64,000 bases of DNA. It comes from DATKWD01 sp963704815. GTDB lineage: Bacteria; Actinomycetota; Acidimicrobiia; Acidimicrobiales; Salinilacustritrichaceae. Shown piece after piece: positions 26,715 to 35,733 of the stretch (the first letter of the stretch is position 1; each line of letters opens with the position of its first letter). Location: contig CAVPHU010000001.1 in NCBI GenBank assembly GCA_963704815.1, positions 248,001 to 312,000 of the forward strand, in the 5' to 3' direction. Below the pieces are notes generated by a model. The model was not told where the DNA came from, ran no database searches, and saw nothing but the letters and a program-made list of their open reading frames with translations. A program made the translations under genes and the position numbers.

Positions 26715-26797
26715 AGACCTCCAAGACCTGCGTCCCGTGCGGGCGGGGGATGCGCTGGCGCGAGACGTGGGCAGACAACTGGGGCACCGTCGAGTGA
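26711..26797 (+). CDS. DUF2256-like mini-protein (truncated form, 28 aa)
   Basis: A GTG in the photolyase stop (GTGA) opens 28 codons: K-T-C-V-P-C-G-R-G-M-R-W-R-E-T-W-A-D-N-W-G-T-V-E. This is the first half of DUF2256, a small protein often found beside photolyase genes, whose usual form continues V-x-Y-C-S-x-x-C-R to complete four cysteines. Here TGA falls at the Tyr position and shares its A with the ATG of the next gene, so the second cysteine pair is absent. It may need a dimer or partner to bind metal, or may be mainly a coupling device. Confidence 0.65.
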   Translation: MKTSKTCVPCGRGMRWRETWADNWGTVE

Positions 26798-27498
26798 TGC
26801 CCCGCCGAGCGGTCCTCGGATCTGTCATCGTGATCCTCGGCTGGCTGAGCCTGGCCGCCTGCTCGACCGACGGCGAGCCCGCCCAGCCGCCCGTGAGTCC
26901 GGAGACCAGCACGACCGGGCTCGAGCCCGAAGCAGCGAGTACCACTGCCACCACGACCCCCACACCGGAGACGACCACCGTGACACCTGACGAAGGCTGC
27001 CGCCGCTTGACCGACTTCGACGACCGGGCCGGCAACGACCAGTGGGTCGTGGTCAACGACAACGTGATGGGTGGCCGGTCGCAGGGCGGGCTCTCGTTCG
27101 AGGACGGCCTCCTGATCTTCGAAGGGGAGATCAACACCAACGGCGGTGGCTTCTCGTCTCTGCGCTTCCCCCTCGAGCCGCGAGTCCTCGAACCCTTCAG
27201 TCGCATCGAGCTCCGGGCTCGGCCCGATGGCCGGACCTACATGGTGACCTTCGAGGACTCGCTCGCATCTCGAGATCCTCGGGTCTCCCACCGGGCACCG
27301 ATCGGCTTCGGGACTCCCGGCGAGTGGCAGTCCGTGTCGGTCTCGTTCGACGAACCACGGCCGGCCATCTTCGGGACGCCGATCACCGACGAGCCGTTTC
27401 GCAAGGACCTGGCGACGCAACTGGGGCTGATGGTCGCCGACGGCGTCGACGGACCGTTCCGGCTCGAGATCGACAGCATCGACCTCTGCCCGCGTTGA
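26797..27498 (+). CDS. CIA30-domain lipoprotein
   Basis: The 233-residue protein has a signal peptide ending in the lipobox S-L-A-A-C (Cys22), then a Thr/Pro-rich linker to about residue 65. The C-terminal domain resembles the CIA30 (complex I intermediate-associated) beta-sandwich: W-V-V-V-N-D-N-V-M-G-G-R-S-Q-G, G-G-G-F-S-S-L-R-F-P, and a final I-E-I-D-S-I-D-type strand (here L-E-I-D-S-I-D-L). Such domains bind carbohydrate-like or unknown ligands; in bacteria the role is unclear. It shares one base with the DUF2256-like ORF stop, so it is probably translated from the photolyase transcript. Location would be the outer face of the membrane. Confidence 0.75.
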   Translation: MPRRAVLGSVIVILGWLSLAACSTDGEPAQPPVSPETSTTGLEPEAASTTATTTPTPETTTVTPDEGCRRLTDFDDRAGNDQWVVVNDNVMGGRSQGGLSFEDGLLIFEGEINTNGGGFSSLRFPLEPRVLEPFSRIELRARPDGRTYMVTFEDSLASRDPRVSHRAPIGFGTPGEWQSVSVSFDEPRPAIFGTPITDEPFRKDLATQLGLMVADGVDGPFRLEIDSIDLCPR

Positions 27499-27514
27499 GT
27501 CCGACTGCATCTCC

Positions 27515-28869
27515 TCAGAACGGAAGCTCCGCGGCCTGCAACTCGCGCAGCTCGTCGAAGATCTGACGGCACGCTCCCTCGTCGGCCGGCGAGGCGGGGT
27601 CTTCGATCAGCGCCTCCAACGCAGGGGCCGGGTCACCGGTGAGCGCCGCCTGAACGATCTTCTCCTGGAGTTTCGTCTGCACCGCCACCCAGTCGGCCAA
27701 GGGCGGAGCGAGCGGCGGCATCTCGTCGGGGCGGATCCCGTCAGCGTCGACCTCCGCGCCAACCTCGACGATCGCACCCTCGGCCACGTTCGGGAGGTAT
27801 CCCCGGTTGGGGACGTTGACGGCCATGACCCGGGTCCGGTCGCCGGTCCACATCGCAGCGACGATCGGCACGACCTCTTCGAGGCTGTGCCCCATGCGAT
27901 GCAACGGAACCGGCAGCTTGGTGTCGGCCATCCAGGACGTCACTCGCTCGATGACGCCGTCGATCCGCGCGAATTGATCGACGTGAGCGGGATGGTGGCC
28001 GCCCTGCTCGTGAGCGAAGGGCAGGTACTCGCCGATGTGGCTGTCGACCGAGCACGGCACGAGGTCGTACTCGCGGACCATGTGGGTGACGAGGGGTGAG
28101 TACAGCTGATCAGCCAGCATGGCGAGCACCGGCCGCTGTTCGCTGGCGTTCGCCAGACGGGTGGACACCGGACCGAAGTCGAAGAACCTCTTGCGGAACA
28201 GGGCCTTGACCTGCGGCAGGAGGTCCTCGCCCGTCTGCTTGTCGGTCATCTCGGTGAAGAAGGTGAAGTGGTTGATGCCCGACGCCTTGGCCGCGATCCG
28301 CGACGGATCCATCCGGAGCAAGCGTCCGATCCGGACGATGCCGATGGGCATCTCGTGACACATCCCGACGTTGCGGACGTCGGTTCCCTCGTTGATCGCC
28401 AGCGTGACGCGACTCATCGGGTTCGAGAGATTGATGAGGAACGCATCGGGGCAGTAGCTGCTCGATGTCTCGCGCAGATGCTGAGCGTGTTCTTGATGCT
28501 GCGCAGCGAGTGGAACACCGCGCCGGGTCCGCCGTTCTCGCCGTTGACCTGGGTGGCCCCATGGCGCTTCGGGATCTCGTAGTCCTGGCGCCAGTACGGG
28601 AATCGGCCGTGCTCGGCGCTGGAGATGACGAAGTCGGCGCCGGTCAGCGCCTCCGCGGGGTCGATCGTGCGGTCGACGACCACGGGCGCGCCGTTCGCGG
28701 CGTTGAGCTTGGCGGCGAACCGGTACGCCCGCTGCAGACGCCGAGCATCGATGTCGTGAAGCACGAGCCGACTGCCGTCGAGCGCCCGCGTGTGGATCAC
28801 GTCGTTGACCATCGTCGGACCGAACGACAGCCCGCCGGCGCCCACCAGGGTGATCGTTGCTGCGGTCAT
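27515..28869 (-). pseudogene. Glycoside hydrolase family 4 enzyme with two close frameshifts
   Basis: The protein would have about 450 residues. The N-terminal NAD-binding part begins T-L-V-G-A-G-G-L-S-F-G-P and contains I-S-S-A-E-H-G. The rest has the GH4 metal-site motifs G-M-C-H-E-M-P and G-I-N-H-F-T-F-F and ends near 27515. GH4 enzymes cleave alpha- or beta-glycosides using NAD+ and Mn2+ by oxidation and elimination. Between about 28440 and 28490 the frame changes twice, while the residues still read A-R-D-I-E-Q-L then C-P-D-A-F-L-I-N-L-S-N-P. Two nearby indels in an otherwise intact gene suggest sequence error. Sugar specificity is unknown. Confidence 0.75.
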
Positions 28870-28960
28870 CCGATTCCCTTCACGACGACACGGTATCGAT
28901 CGGGCTGGCCACCCTCACCGCCGCGGCAACGGGCACTTCCGTGAGCACAGGCGGCCCTCG

Positions 28961-29437
28961 TCAACGAGGGGGCGGCGGCGCGTCCGGAGCGAGACGCGAC
29001 GAGAAGGCGGACCGCTCGGACTCATCCCAGAAGACGAGGATGGCCCAGGTGTGGGTGGCCCCGGCCCGTCGGAGGGCATCGTGCCGGTGGTTGCCGTCCT
29101 CCAGCACGTACGCCCCGCCGCGGTACGAGACGAGGAGCGGCGGTGGCTCCCATCCCCGGGCAAGACTCTCGTCCATCGAATCGACCTCGGCATCCCACTG
29201 CTGCTCCGGCACGGGGATGCTGACAGCGTGGTCGTCCGGGCCGGCCAAGGGACGCAGGTCGTCCAACGCGACCCGGACGGGCCCGAGGAACGAGGCACCA
29301 GCGAACGCGAGTTGCGCGGCCAGCACCTCGTTGTCGCTCCCCGGGCTGGAAAGGAACGTCGTGACCCACTCGGCCAGGCGGTCGTCGTCGGCGGCCCGTT
29401 TCGCGGCCTCGACCGAGTAGGGGTCGACGGCGGTCAC
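28961..29437 (-). CDS. ParB-like-fold protein, unknown function
   Basis: The 158-residue soluble protein has a C-terminal half that reads like a small ParB/sulfiredoxin-type domain: E-P-P-P-L-L-V-S-Y-R-G-G then V-L-E-D-G-N-H-R-H-D-A-L-R-R-A-G. In that fold the G-N-H-R-H segment binds nucleotide. The protein is much too short for a chromosome ParB. It starts with GTG inside the stop of the HAD gene (GTGA overlap), so the two are coupled; a phosphate-handling pair is possible but unproven. Confidence 0.55.
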   Translation of the reverse strand: MTAVDPYSVEAAKRAADDDRLAEWVTTFLSSPGSDNEVLAAQLAFAGASFLGPVRVALDDLRPLAGPDDHAVSIPVPEQQWDAEVDSMDESLARGWEPPPLLVSYRGGAYVLEDGNHRHDALRRAGATHTWAILVFWDESERSAFSSRLAPDAPPPPR

Positions 29438-30147
29438 CGATCCGCGGCAGAGGAAATCGCCGCGGCCAACGACGCCAGCGAGGTCGTCCGGTCGTAGTCG
29501 GCACCGTGGTGCAAGCCGAAGGGGTCCATGAGGAACGGCCGGACGCCTGCTCGCCGCGCGCCGACGACGTCGATGGCCGGCATGTCGCCGACGTACCAAG
29601 CCGCCTCCGCATCGAGCCCCAGCAGGTCCAGCGCGGCGTGGAAGATGCGCGGATCCGGCTTCATCACGCCGACGTTCCCCGAGTCGACGACGAACTCGAC
29701 GGGTACGCCCATGCCCACGCCCACCTGGCAGATCTCGAAGGCCGCCAGCCGCCGGGCCATCAGGCCGTCCGCGTTGGACACGATCCCCAGGCGTACGCCG
29801 GCATCGGCCAGTGCCTGCAACCCCTCCTTGGCGCCGGCGATCGGCTCCACCCACAGGGCGGCGTCGGCGAACTCGCTGTCGATGTGCAGGTGCGCCTCTT
29901 TGCGTTTGGCGTGGTCCACGCCGCACGCCTCGATGTAGGTCTGCAGGTAGCCCAGCCACGCCTCGGCCCAGCCAGTCTCGACGTCGATGTCGGTGGTGAA
30001 CCGGGCGGCGGCCCGGTAGTGGGCTTCGGTCAGCACCGAGGGGTCGACGTCGCACTGCGCGCGCGCCAAGGCTCCCAGCACCCGAGTCGGGTCGGGCAGG
30101 ACGAACACGCCGCCGGCGTCGAGCAGAACGGCGGACGGGAAGGCCAC
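29434..30147 (-). CDS. HAD-superfamily hydrolase
   Basis: The 237-residue protein has motif I as L-L-D-A-G-G-V-F, with nucleophile Asp9 but Gly in place of the second Asp that usually serves as acid. Motif II is I-V-S-N-A-D-G, and motifs III/IV are M-K-P-D-P-R-I-F and Y-V-G-D-M-P-A-I-D. A four-helix cap lies between. The D-A-G-G form occurs in several actinobacterial HAD proteins and may change the chemistry. It is co-translated with the ParB-like protein gene. The substrate is unknown. Confidence 0.8.
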   Translation of the reverse strand: MAFPSAVLLDAGGVFVLPDPTRVLGALARAQCDVDPSVLTEAHYRAAARFTTDIDVETGWAEAWLGYLQTYIEACGVDHAKRKEAHLHIDSEFADAALWVEPIAGAKEGLQALADAGVRLGIVSNADGLMARRLAAFEICQVGVGMGVPVEFVVDSGNVGVMKPDPRIFHAALDLLGLDAEAAWYVGDMPAIDVVGARRAGVRPFLMDPFGLHHGADYDRTTSLASLAAAISSAADR

Positions 30148-30156
30148 CAGCCCAAG

Positions 30157-30378
30157 CTAGCCACCGCTCCTCAGCCCCAGGCCTCCACCGAGCCACGCTC
30201 CGCCGGCGACGGCGCCGTCACCCTCCTCCAGCACGTCGACCTTGCCGTCGGCGTCTCGGTTCATCACCACTGCGCCCACGATCTCGAGGTCAGGTCCTTC
30301 GAGGGCCTTCAGCGCCTCGAAGTCCTCGCGGGCGGACGGCGAGTCGTCGTACGCGCCGACGTACAGAGTCAGGTTGTT
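30157..30378 (-). pseudogene. 5'-truncated DUF1269-like gene remnant
   Basis: On the minus strand a frame reads N-N-L-T-L-Y-V-G-A-Y-D-D-S-P-S-A-R-E-D-F, then I-V-G-A-V-V-M-N-R-D-A-D-G-K-V-D-V and G-A-V-A-G-G-A, ending in TAG at 30157. This matches the start of DUF1269-type proteins, where a glycine-zipper membrane part follows; here only about 70 residues remain and no ATG, GTG or TTG precedes N-N-L-T. The loss coincides with the point where the plus-strand membrane gene begins without its own 5' end. It is a fragment, not a working gene. Confidence 0.4.
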
Positions 30379-32611
30379 CGGGGCGGTCGACGATTCGTTC
30401 GGCGAGTTCGCGCAGGCTCTACCGGGCTGGCTCAGATCGGTGTTCCGCCTGCTCTACGCACTTGGCTCGACCTTCGTCGTCGGGCCGGCGATCGTCGTGG
30501 CGACGGTCCGCCGCCGCTGGCGGCTCGTCCTCACCATCTTTGCTGCGGTGGCGGTCGCCGCCGTCGTGGTCATCGTGCTGTTCGTCTGGCTCGACCCCGG
30601 GGCACGCGCCTCGGCCGAGGTGGCCGCCGTGCGCAGCTTTCCGCTGCGTCGGCTGGCCGTCTCGACGGCCGTGCTGCTCGCCATCCGTCCGTTCGTCGTG
30701 CAACCGGTGCGGCAGGTGGTCAACGCTTTCCTCCTCATCGCGGTCGTCGGTGCCGTGCTCGTCCCGGCCGGGTTGCCGCTCGACGTGCTGGCCGGGTTCG
30801 TCGTCGGGTGAGGTGCCGCCGCGCTGACCGCGCTGGCGATCGGATCCCTCGAAGGCACCCCGACGTTCGAGGACGCGCAAGCCACCTTGAGCGACGTCGG
30901 TGTCACCGCCGAGAGCATCCGGCCGGCTGCGGACCAGGGCTGGGGCGAGCAGCGCTTCGACGTCGTCACCACCGACGGCGCGAAGCTCGACGCCGTGGTG
31001 CTGGGTCGCGACGCCCGCGACGCACAGTTGCTCAACCAGCCCTGGCATTCGATCTGGTACCGAGAGACCGGAGGATCACGCGCGCTCGACCGGGAACACC
31101 GGGTCGATCAGATCGGGTTCATCATGATGCTGGCCCAGGAGCGCGGCGCAGCGGTGCCCGATGTCGTCACCGCCGGGATCGGCGGACCCTACGACACTGC
31201 GCTTCTTCTCAGCGCGGTACAGCCGGGTCGGTTCCTCGGAGAGCTCGATCCGACGGAGGTGTCTGACGAGCTCCTGCGCAACCTGTGGCGCTCGGTCACC
31301 GCGATGCGCACCACCCGGGTCGCCCACGGCGCGCTGGATACACGCCACATCGTGGTCGACAGCGACCACGGGACGCTCGTCGACTTCACGAGCGCGACGA
31401 GATCGGCACCATCGACCGCTCTCGACGGAGACCTCGCCCAGCTGCTGGTCACCCAGGCGATCATCGTGGGATCTGAGCGGACGATGGCAGCACTCCACGA
31501 CATCCTCGGCGACGATGGCGTACAGGCCGTGATGCCGGTCCTCCAGCCCGCCGTGCTCAACGCAACGATCCGCAAGGCCGCTCCCGACCTCGACGCGCTG
31601 TTGCAGGAGCTGAGCGACGCCGCCACCGACATCACCGGCACCGAGCCACCCGAGCTGATCGAGCTCAAGCGAGTGACGGTCAGCAGCGTGCTGATGCTCG
31701 CCCTGTCCCTGGTGGGCGTCTGGATGATCATCGGCCTGCTGGCCGACGTCGACTGGTCCGAGCTGTGGACCTCGCTGCCGGACGCCACGTGAGGATGGGT
31801 GATCTTCGCCGCCGTGGTCTCGGTGCTCCCCGCCGTCACCGACGCCGTCGCCTCGCGGGGCGGCATGGGCACCCAGCTCCCGCTCGGTGGGCTGACGATG
31901 CTCAACATCGGGAGCACGTTCATCAACGTCGCCGTGCCCTCCTCGGTGGGACAGGCGGCGGTCAACATCCGCTTCGCCCAGAAGTTCGGAGTGTCGGCCG
32001 GCACCGCCCTCAGCGGCGGCATCGTCATCAGCGTGGGCGGCTTCCTCACCCAGGCCCTCGTCATCCTCTACGGCCCGGCGATCGGTGTGGTCGACCTCGA
32101 CCTCTCGATCTCGCGCGAGGACGCCGGCCGCATCCTCCTGATCATGATCATCGTCGTTGCGCTGGTCGGGCTCTCGGTCTGGTCCTCGCAGCGACTCCGC
32201 ACCTGGTACGACGACGAGGTCAAGCCCCAGCTCCAGGCGTTCCGCAACGGGCTCACCGCCGTGGTGTCGAGCCCCAAGCGCCTCCTGCTGCTGTTCGGTG
32301 GCAACGTCGGCTCCCAGGTGCTCTACGGCTCAGTGCTGTACGGATGCCTGCTCGCCTTCGGAGCGAACGGCCCAGTGCTGGTGCTCGCCATCGTCGCCAA
32401 CACCGCAGCGACGCTCCTCGGCGGGCTCAGCCCCGTCCCCGGCGGCGTGGGCGTCTGGGAGGGCACCGCCGTCGCCGTGCTCACCGCCGGCGGCGTCGAC
32501 CCGACCACGGCGACCGTTGCCGTGGTCACCCACCGTATGTTCACCTACTACCTGCCACCCCTCTACGGCTACTTCGGCTTCTCGTGGCTCAACAAGCACG
32601 ACTACATCTGA
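30379..32611 (+). pseudogene. LPG-synthase-type membrane protein with kinase-like domain; 5' lost and two in-frame TGA codons
   Basis: One continuous frame runs from about 30379 to 32611. It encodes two to four helices, a kinase-like region (A-H-G-A-L-D-T-R-H-I-V-V-D, then L-V-D-F-T-S-A-T, resembling the catalytic and metal loops of aminoglycoside-kinase-like proteins), and a C-terminal LPG_synthase_TM/YbhN-type domain (T-F-I-N-V-A-V-P-S-S-V-G-Q-A, G-L-S-P-V-P-G-G-V-G-V-W-E-G). TGA codons interrupt it at 30809 (G-stop-G-A-A-A-L) and 31790 (D-A-T-stop-G-W-V-I-F), both where Trp would fit. The first 50 or so residues seem missing. The family flips or transfers lipids; this copy is probably inactive unless the TGAs are read errors. 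Confidence 0.65.
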
Positions 32612-32650
32612 TCCGACCCAACGCTCACCGCGGTCGAATCTGCCATCACA

Positions 32651-33328
32651 TTGACTGACACCACACCTCCCGATCCGCCCGAAGCGAACCAACGACGACT
32701 GCGACAGGCCGCCCCTGATCGGGTCGTTGCGTTCACCGACGGCGTGTTCGCGATCATCATCACGATCCTGGTGCTGGAGATCGGGGTGCCGTCCGACCTG
32801 TCCGACCAGTCGTTGCGCGAGGCACTCGACGAGACGGAAGCCACGCTGATCGCGTGGGTGATCAGCTTCCTGCTCGTCGGCATGTACTGGGTCTGGCACC
32901 GCGACCTCTTCGCCCGCGTCAAGGCCGTCAACCGCGACCTCGTCTGGCTGAACCTGATCTTCCTGCTCCCGGTGTCGTTGATCCCCTTCGCGTCCGCCGT
33001 GGTGGGCGAGTACCGCAGCGAGCCGATCGCGCTGCACCTCTACGGGCTCGTTCTCATCGCCGCGGTCCTCGCCAGAGTCGCGATGTTCCACTACGTCAGC
33101 AAGCGTCCAATGCTGCTGTGGGAACCCATCACCGCACGCGCCCGCCGCATCGGACTCGCCATCTCCGCCGCACCGATCGCTCTGTACCTCGCGGCCATGG
33201 TGCTCGCCGACCCTGCGCCGACGGTCAGCCTCGTGGTCTACTTCGCCGTGCCTGCGGCGTATTTCGTCCTCATCACCGTGCTCCGGGACCGGCCAGCGAC
33301 CGCTGACGACGCCGACGACTTCTCCTGA
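32651..33328 (+). CDS. TMEM175-family (DUF1211) potassium-channel-like protein
   Basis: The 225-residue membrane protein has six helices. The first carries R-V-V-A-F-T-D-G-V-F-A-I-I-I-T-I-L-V-L-E-I, which contains the R-x3-F-S/T-D motif that lines the pore of bacterial and lysosomal TMEM175 channels. Bacterial members conduct K+ as tetramers. The C-terminal tail is acidic. The start is TTG. It stands alone between the damaged LPG-type gene and the decayed P450 copy. Confidence 0.85.
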   Translation: MTDTTPPDPPEANQRRLRQAAPDRVVAFTDGVFAIIITILVLEIGVPSDLSDQSLREALDETEATLIAWVISFLLVGMYWVWHRDLFARVKAVNRDLVWLNLIFLLPVSLIPFASAVVGEYRSEPIALHLYGLVLIAAVLARVAMFHYVSKRPMLLWEPITARARRIGLAISAAPIALYLAAMVLADPAPTVSLVVYFAVPAAYFVLITVLRDRPATADDADDFS

Positions 33329-33429
33329 CTCCAACGCGACCAGCCCGGGACTCGAACATCGGTCGGTTCTCGTGATCGGCGACACACCGGAAACCACATC
33401 GTCGCGGTGAGAACAGCCGCGCCCTGTGG

Positions 33430-33920
33430 GCGCCGAACACTCGGTCGTGGGCGCTCATGTCGGACCAGCGGGTCAGCTTGCGGCGGTCCGCGAGCGGGAA
33501 GTCGAACAGCGTGGCCAGCATGAGCGTGGTCAGCTCGATCGACACCGTGTCGACGCAGTCGAACGTCTCGCCCTCGGGGAGCGACTCGAGCACGTTCATC
33601 GTGCGCTCGCGGATGAGCGGCTCGACGTTGCGCAAGTTGCTCGGAGCCGAGACGCTCCGCACCGTCTTGCGCTGCTCGGTGTGTTCGGGCGGGTCCATGG
33701 CGATGAACGAGGTCACCCGCCGCATCGGGGCCTCGGCGCGCAGGCGAGCGAAGTGGTCGTGCCACCCGTCGTCCTTGAACAGGTGCGGGTTGGTCGGATT
33801 GATGTCCTCGATCGCCAGGTGGGCCGCGGCCGGCACGCCGCCACCCGTCTCTGCCATCTCCATCTCCGGCGTGCGCATGTTGGCGAGAAAGCCAACCTCT
33901 TCTTCGGTCGTGTCCGTCAT
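33430..33920 (-). pseudogene. Decayed N-terminal copy of the P450 gene
   Basis: This fragment starts M-T-D-T-T-E-E-E-V-G-F-L-A-N and follows the P450 at 20.9-22.2 kb closely to about residue 65 (A-R-L-R-A-E). About 50 codons are then deleted, and it resumes R-R-V-T-S-F-I-A-M-D-P-P and stops matching after R-K-L-T-R-W-S-D. The haem loop and everything after it are absent, so it cannot be functional. Its neighbour is a decayed copy of the SRPBCC gene that lies near the full P450. Confidence 0.85.
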
Positions 33921-34005
33921 CGGGCGATCGTCCTCGATCGACCACCCGTGTGCCCCGTCGGGCAGCTCGGTTGCAGGGTTGATGAGCAGGAGCCGCCGGC
34001 GCCCG

Positions 34006-34346
34006 TCAGCGAGGCGAGGCGCTCCCCTCTTCGGCGAGGCCCTTGACCGTGGTCACCGCCGCTCGCATGACGAAGTGCACGAAGTTGCGGACCACCCACC
34101 AGTATCGGAGGAACTTGCGGCGCGATGCGGGGTCGGTGCCCGCGGTGCGCGCCTCGTAGCTCAGGAGGGTTCGTTCGGTGCCGTAGTGCCGGACCGAGAA
34201 GCTGACCGCGAGCTTCGCGTAGTCCGGCTCGGAGAATCCCCGGAACTCGTCCCGGGGGCGGTCCTCCAATCGATGTCGGGTTGCCAGACCTTGCCGATCG
34301 CGCCGAAGACGAGCTCGTGTCCGGGGACTCGTCGAGTGCCACCCAC
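34006..34346 (-). pseudogene. Decayed C-terminal copy of the SRPBCC gene
   Basis: About 110 codons match residues 105-225 of the SRPBCC protein at 18.2-18.9 kb: E-L-V-F-G-A-I-G-K-V-W-Q-P-D-I, then Y-A-K-L-A-V-S-F-S-V-R and F-V-H-F-V-M-R-A-A-V-T-T-V-K-G-L-A. The frame changes between the two parts near 34245, and the N-terminal third is missing. No start codon with a plausible context remains. It lies directly upstream of the decayed P450 copy, in the same direction. Confidence 0.8.
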
Positions 34347-34505
34347 CCAGGAAGTCCGCCCGGACCGGCAGCTTCCCTGCCGGTCCTAGGCTGAGGGTTG
34401 TGATCTCCACGCTGCTGTGCTTCGGCGACTGCTCCTGCTGGCAGACCTCCGACGGGTGGCGCTGGGCGGTCTCGACTCCCCCAGGTCTCGAAACAAGGAT
34501 GGCCC

Positions 34506-35446
34506 ATGCGTGCGATTCGCGTTCACGAGTTCGGTGAAGACCCGCGGGTCGACGAGATCGACGCGCCGGATTCACCGGGACAGCGGCGAGCTCTTGGTCG
34601 ACGTCACTGCGGCCGGGGTGGGCGCGTGGGACCTGCACGTCGCGGCGGGCAGGCTCGCAGACATTCTCCCGAGCGGCGACCGGCCCTTCACGATGGGCGC
34701 CGAGCTCTGCGGGCGCGTTTCGCGACGTGGGCGTCGGCGTCGAAGGCTTTGCGGTGGGCGATCGGATCATGGCCAACCCCGGAATCGTCGGTGCCTGGGC
34801 CGACCGAGTTCTGGTTCGCGCATCCTCCTGCGGCCGGGCGCCTAGCAGCGCGAGCGATGAGGAGGCGGCCGCCACGCCGGTTCGAGGACTCACGGCACTG
34901 CGGGCACTCGAGCAGCTCGACCCTCCGGCCGGATCGACGCTCCTGATCATCGGCGCAGGCGGAGCGGTCGGGCGCGCAGCCGTCGAGATGGCGTGCGGGC
35001 GGGGTCTGCGTGTGGTTGCAGTCGCCGGGGGCGAGGAGCTGGAGCCGCTTCGGGAGCTCGGCGTCGAGGCCGCTGCGGACTACCGGACCGAGTGGAAGAG
35101 TCGCTTGGAGGCTGCTGCACCGGACGGAGTCGACACGGCACTTCACCTCGCGGGCGGAGAGTCCCTTGCGCTCGGCCTCGACCTCGTCCGCGACGGGGGT
35201 CAGGTCGCGACGACCGTTTCGGGTGCCGAGAAGACTGCGGCGCCGCGAGACATCTCCATCGGATTGATCGCCATGAAGAGCACGACGAGCGCACTCGGCG
35301 CGATCGCTGATCGGATCGATGCGGACGACCTGACGACACGGGTCGTGCGGACCTACCCGTTCGAGGACGTTGCGCTTGCGCTCGGTGACTTGCGTGCCCG
35401 CCATCGCGCCCCGGGCGAGATCGTGCTCTCGGGCCGCGAGGGGTGA
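34506..35446 (+). pseudogene. Zinc-free MDR (quinone oxidoreductase-like) with two frameshifts
   Basis: Three frames together give one medium-chain reductase of about 310 residues: M-R-A-I-R-V-H-E-F-G at the start, G-V-G-A-W-D-L-H-V-A-A-G-R near 50, V-G-D-R-I-M-A-N near 90, and the nucleotide motif I-I-G-A-G-G-A-V-G-R-A-A-V-E. There is no structural zinc cysteine set, so it belongs with quinone or enoyl reductases. Frame changes lie near 34580 and 34720. The last 240 codons are uninterrupted. As in other genes here the residues are conserved across the breaks, which points to indels in the sequence rather than old decay. Confidence 0.65.
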
Positions 35447-35507
35447 CAGCCTCGAGTGCGCTCCCACTTCATCGTCGACATGCCCTGCTCGGTCAGAGCT
35501 TCGAGGT

Positions 35508-35720
35508 GTGCTCATCGTTGGGCTTGGCACGTGGATCCTTGTTGCTGCTGCGACCAAGGCGCCAGCCCCGACGAAGGTCGAAGCAATCGTGGTGACGGTA
35601 AGCGCTCAGTGCGGCGAGTTGCTGGCCAATGGTTCCGGGCTGCAGCTCAAGGTGGGTGAGGAAGTTGTCTCACTTGGCGGCGATGCAGCGGTCAGCGTCG
35701 TCAGGGGCTGCCCGAAGTAG
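35508..35720 (+). CDS. Possible small secreted or membrane-anchored protein
   Basis: A 70-codon frame from GTG 35508 starts with a hydrophobic segment (V-L-I-V-G-L-G-T-W-I-L-V-A-A-A), then K-A-P-A-P-T-K and a strand-like part ending V-S-V-V-R-G-C-P-K with two cysteines. The segment could be a signal anchor. The local sequence is less GC-rich than the genes around it. No family is recognised and no clear ribosome site is seen, so this is a weak call. Confidence 0.35.
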   Translation: MLIVGLGTWILVAAATKAPAPTKVEAIVVTVSAQCGELLANGSGLQLKVGEEVVSLGGDAAVSVVRGCPK

Positions 35721-35733
35721 CCGATCGAGTCCT

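Noticed and set aside
26711..26830. Readthrough of TGA to complete the DUF2256 protein
   Set aside because: After the TGA only one further Cys follows and the C-x-R end is missing, while an ATG for the lipoprotein overlaps the stop.
22195..27498. Retinal synthesis gene (blh-type dioxygenase) or carotenoid genes near the rhodopsins
   Set aside because: None of the open frames in this part resembles them; they must be elsewhere if present.
30379..32611. TGA read as tryptophan (alternative genetic code)
   Set aside because: TGA is the normal stop in many confident genes here, including the ATGA-overlapping pairs, so a genome-wide recoding is excluded.
18157..34346. Simple segmental duplication of 18-22 kb to 33-34 kb
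   Set aside because: Only two of the genes recur and their order relative to direction is reversed, with no cupin or VapBC remnant between them.
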